From an uncultured Saprospiraceae bacterium (lineage in GTDB: Bacteria; Bacteroidota; Bacteroidia; Chitinophagales; Saprospiraceae), in the NCBI GenBank assembly GCA_938033975.1, contig CALHKJ010000491.1:1-8601 (forward strand): a stretch of 8,601 nt of DNA, given 5' to 3'. The translations under genes and the position numbers were made by a program. Positions 6,751-8,601 of the stretch are shown one piece after another (the first letter of the stretch is position 1; every line of letters begins with the position of its first letter). Below the pieces are notes generated by a model. The model was not told the origin of the DNA. It did no database searches and was given only the letters and a program-made list of their open reading frames with translations.

Positions 6751-6993
6751 ATGAATAATTCAATTTTTCAACAAACTCACACAAAGCTCTCAGAAAGAGA
6801 GATTCAAATTCTCAAATTAATTTCCTTTGAATACACCTCTGCGGCAATTGCAAAGGAACTATACTTAAGCTTATGGACCGTGGAGACACATAGAAGTAAT
6901 ATCATGAGTAAACTTGGAGCAAGAAATGCAGCAGGAATGGTGCGGAAAGGATTTGAAAGTGGAGTTTTGAACTTTGTGCAAAAAGCTGTTTAA
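6751..6993 (+). CDS. 80-residue LuxR/GerE-type helix-turn-helix DNA-binding protein, copy 1
   Basis: The whole protein is one GerE/LuxR C-terminal DNA-binding domain; there is no receiver, PAS or autoinducer domain. Residues 13-21 (LSEREIQIL) begin the domain. The helix-turn-helix spans about 28-56 (YTSAAIAKELYLSLWTVETH, then RSNIMSKLGARN), with the signature TVETHRSNIMSKL at 43-55. A conserved tail (GMVRKGFESGVLNFVQKAV) follows. I chose the ATG at 6751; a TTG two codons upstream is open, but the ATG makes the protein exactly the length of the second copy at 7286. The two copies align without gaps with 50 of 80 residues identical (my own count). The domain is expected to bind DNA as a dimer. 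How a signal reaches it is not visible; a partner protein, or control by expression level, is inference. Trp42 in the recognition region is unusual for this position. Confidence 0.88.
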   Translation: MNNSIFQQTHTKLSEREIQILKLISFEYTSAAIAKELYLSLWTVETHRSNIMSKLGARNAAGMVRKGFESGVLNFVQKAV

Positions 6994-7285
6994 CCAACCT
7001 GTTATAAAGTAAGAATTTCGACTTATTTGAACTAAACAGATTTCCTAAATAATGAATAAAAGCAGGTCAATTGTTGTTAATTACTGCTTGGTATTAGAAA
7101 AATCGACTAGTTAAAATGTCAAATAGTTGCTTTTTGATTTACAATTTTTGCATCAGTAACTAACTAATTCTTACCGTTTATACAATCAAAGCTACCTTTC
7201 GTCAAGTTGGCAATAATATTATAAAAGATCTTGACTAATATTATCATAGAAAATCTAATCAATTTTAACCTTAGAACCAACAATT
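6994..7285. other. 292-nt intergenic region between the two LuxR-type genes
   Basis: I see no credible gene here on either strand; the best plus-strand frame is only 20 codons (7052-7114). No terminator hairpin with a U-run follows the first regulator, so read-through into the second is possible. The clearest structure is two identical copies of TAATATTAT (7214-7222 and 7236-7244), 22 bp apart start to start. The nearest match to a -7 element is TACCTTTC (7193-7200), one base off the consensus and with no TTG at the right distance. The region is otherwise AT-rich and featureless. Confidence 0.5.
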
Positions 7286-7528
7286 ATGAAAAGTACAACT
7301 TACAATTATTACACACATCAACTTTCAAATAGAGAGTTAGAAATTTTACGTCTTATTTCTTTTGAATATACTTCCTTAGAAATTGGCAAAGAACTTTTTA
7401 TTAGCGTACCAACTGTAGAAACTCACCGCAGAAATATTATGGGCAAACTCGGTGCTAGAAATGCAGCGGGAATGGTGAGAAGAGGTATCGAAAATGGACT
7501 GCTAAGCTTTGTCCAACAAGCGGTATAA
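7286..7528 (+). CDS. 80-residue LuxR/GerE-type helix-turn-helix DNA-binding protein, copy 2
   Basis: This is a paralogue of the protein at 6751-6993, the same length and alignable end to end without gaps. Residues LSNRELEILRLISFEYTS (13-30) and TVETHRRNIMGKLGARNAAG (43-62) give the LuxR-type helix-turn-helix. It carries the common Pro at position 42 where the first copy has Trp. The N-terminal 12 residues differ almost completely between the copies, whereas the recognition helix and the tail (FVQQAV against FVQKAV) are nearly the same. This suggests that both bind similar DNA but may have different partners or activity. The ATG at 7286 is the only sensible start. It lies alone after a gap of 292 nt and is followed by a hairpin terminator. 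No sensor or receiver domain is present. The family role is transcription regulation; the target genes are unknown. Confidence 0.88.
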   Translation: MKSTTYNYYTHQLSNRELEILRLISFEYTSLEIGKELFISVPTVETHRRNIMGKLGARNAAGMVRRGIENGLLSFVQQAV

Positions 7529-7620
7529 TTAATTAAATTGCAGAGAATTTTCAAATTTTTATTTAGTACAGAAATCTAGTTTCATAAATATTAGTTTAAT
7601 TAATGTTATAGTAACCCCAT

Positions 7621-7647
7621 AGAAGAGGAACCTTTGGTTCCTCTTTT
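7621..7647 (+). terminator. intrinsic terminator after the second LuxR-type gene
   Basis: AAGAGGAACC (7623-7632), TTT loop, GGTTCCTCTT (7636-7645) is a perfect 10-bp stem. It extends to 12 bp with one G-U pair and is followed by TTAGTTTC. It lies 92 nt after the stop of the plus-strand regulator. The convergent topoisomerase gene has its stop codon at 7646-7648, touching the stem. It may therefore stop transcription from both sides, although the minus-strand exit has no U-run. Confidence 0.78.
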
Positions 7648-8601
7648 AGTTTCTGATAATTTGTAGAAACAATGCCTTAGTAATTTTTTTACCACCTGCC
7701 TTCTGCTTAATATCCTCAAAATTGTATGTAAAATCACAACCTATTTTCCAGCGAGAACATCCGTAAGCTGTATTGCCCTTTAGTAGAGTCCCCTTATTGC
7801 ATTTGGGGCAGGACGGCATTTCCTTAGAATTTTGTTTTATATTTTTTGAATTCTGATTTTCTGTTTGATTGAATATTAGTTGAAAATTTTTATCAATAAT
7901 AATTTGCCCATCTACCTTTTTGTTGTTGATCTTAAAACCCTTAAGTTTTACGGTAGAGCCTTTCTCAACCAGTCTCTTAACTTGTGAATCACTAATTTTT
8001 TTGCTCATAAATTTAAATGGAACTGCAAAATTGCATCCATCTTTAAATTGAGTGCATCCATATCTTGTTTTTCCTTTTATTACTGTTCCCTTTTTGCACT
8101 TAGGACATTGCATTGGGAATGTTGAAGAGTTCTTTTTTGTTTTACTTTTGCCTATCTTCTTTTTTGCTTTTTGTTGATTAGAATTCTTGAAATTTGAGCT
8201 ATAATTTTCGGAAGAAGAAAATCGCTTTACATTTTTTTCCATTCTCACTTCAGTGACCAAATCTTCAATCATTTTCTTCATATCACGAATAAATGGTTTT
8301 GGACTATATGTACCATATTCGATTTCCTTAAGCCTTTTTTCCCATTGACCTGTAAGTTCAGCTGAGATGAGTAGTTGGTTTTTAATAGTTGCTATCAATT
8401 GAATTCCTAGCTCTGTTGGCAGAACCTGTTTCTTTTTTCGATAAGTATATTTTCTTCGAAACAAGGTTTCAATTATGTTTGCACGTGTGGATGGTCGGCC
8501 GATTCCGTTAGCCTTCATCAATTCCCTCAGCTCATCATCATCAACTTGCTTACCTGCTGTTTCCATTGCACGGAGTAGGGAGGCTTCTGTATAGTTGGAT
8601 G
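7646..8601 (-). CDS. topB: DNA topoisomerase III, C-terminal part (runs off right edge)
   Basis: The visible 317 codons are the C-terminal end of a type IA topoisomerase, which relaxes or decatenates DNA by single-strand passage. The frame is open to the right edge (SNYTEASLLRAMETAGKQV and onward), so an internal ATG at 8566 is not the true start. The string LRELMKANGIGRPSTRANI, then ELTGQWEKRLKEIEYG, is typical of the topoisomerase III core. The catalytic tyrosine and Toprim domain lie outside the window. A Lys/Ser/Asn-rich linker (about 8120-8235) leads to two zinc ribbons with identical spacing, C-X2-C-X13-C-X6-C, at about 8033-8107 and 7736-7810. Each is in the form CPKC-KGT, then YGC, then GC-F. 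A small domain (ISDSQVKRLVEKGSTVKLKGF) separates them. This zinc-ribbon tail is usual for Bacteroidota TopB. Whether it is the chromosomal housekeeping copy or a mobile-element copy cannot be judged from this fragment. Confidence 0.88.
   Translation of the reverse strand, partial: SNYTEASLLRAMETAGKQVDDDELRELMKANGIGRPSTRANIIETLFRRKYTYRKKKQVLPTELGIQLIATIKNQLLISAELTGQWEKRLKEIEYGTYSPKPFIRDMKKMIEDLVTEVRMEKNVKRFSSSENYSSNFKNSNQQKAKKKIGKSKTKKNSSTFPMQCPKCKKGTVIKGKTRYGCTQFKDGCNFAVPFKFMSKKISDSQVKRLVEKGSTVKLKGFKINNKKVDGQIIIDKNFQLIFNQTENQNSKNIKQNSKEMPSCPKCNKGTLLKGNTAYGCSRWKIGCDFTYNFEDIKQKAGGKKITKALFLQIIRN
7736..8107 (-). other. duplicated zinc-ribbon module inside the topoisomerase gene
   Basis: Two four-cysteine ribbons, at about 8033-8107 and 7736-7810 on the minus strand, share the spacing C-X2-C-X13-C-X6-C. 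They also share surrounding residues: CPKC, KGT, KG-T-YGC and GC-F. The likeness points to an internal duplication. Such ribbons bind single-stranded DNA in type IA topoisomerases. The first is followed by a folded linker carrying VKLKGFKINNKKVDG; the second is close to the C-terminus. Confidence 0.75.

Noticed and set aside
7052..7114. 20-codon open frame between the two LuxR-type genes
   Set aside because: Too short and without a ribosome binding site or any recognisable feature; expected by chance.

Overview
The window is AT-rich and carries several marks of the phylum Bacteroidota: lipoprotein signals ending in L-A-S-C, a lipid-anchored TamA-like Omp85 protein (TamL type), a DUF4369-like/TlpA thioredoxin lipoprotein, five-helix cytochrome oxidase subunit III, TAnnTTTG-type promoter elements and very weak Shine-Dalgarno sequences. 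The order Cytophagales (for example the Cyclobacteriaceae or Marivirga lineages) is my best guess from protein style. It is inference only; no search was run.

Layout from left to right. Positions 1-1164 (minus strand) hold an ABC-2 exporter pair: an ATPase followed 3 nt later by a permease that runs off the left edge. Positions 1251-3755 (minus) hold a long TamL/BamA-family outer-membrane lipoprotein. Head to head with it, and overlapping its start, is a SpoU/TrmH-family RNA methyltransferase (3746-4486, plus). Tail to tail with that, overlapping by 9 nt, is a TlpA-like thioredoxin lipoprotein (4478-5602, minus). Positions 5859-6452 (minus) hold a stand-alone cytochrome c oxidase subunit III. 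Positions 6453-7645 are sparsely coding. They contain two 80-residue proteins that are only a LuxR/GerE DNA-binding domain (6751-6993 and 7286-7528, plus), with leaders of about 290-300 nt. The first leader carries a 19-bp tandem repeat and two perfect hairpins, and the second gene ends in a strong hairpin terminator. From 7646 to the right edge (minus) is the C-terminal part of a topoisomerase III with two zinc ribbons.

Most genes are housekeeping or cell-envelope functions: export, outer-membrane assembly, periplasmic redox chemistry and respiration. They do not form one obvious pathway. The part that looks least described is the pair of paralogous, sensorless LuxR-type mini-regulators with their repeat-rich upstream DNA. 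I see no CRISPR array, tRNA, rRNA, transposase, phage gene or recognisable defence system, and I do not claim a new multi-gene system here.
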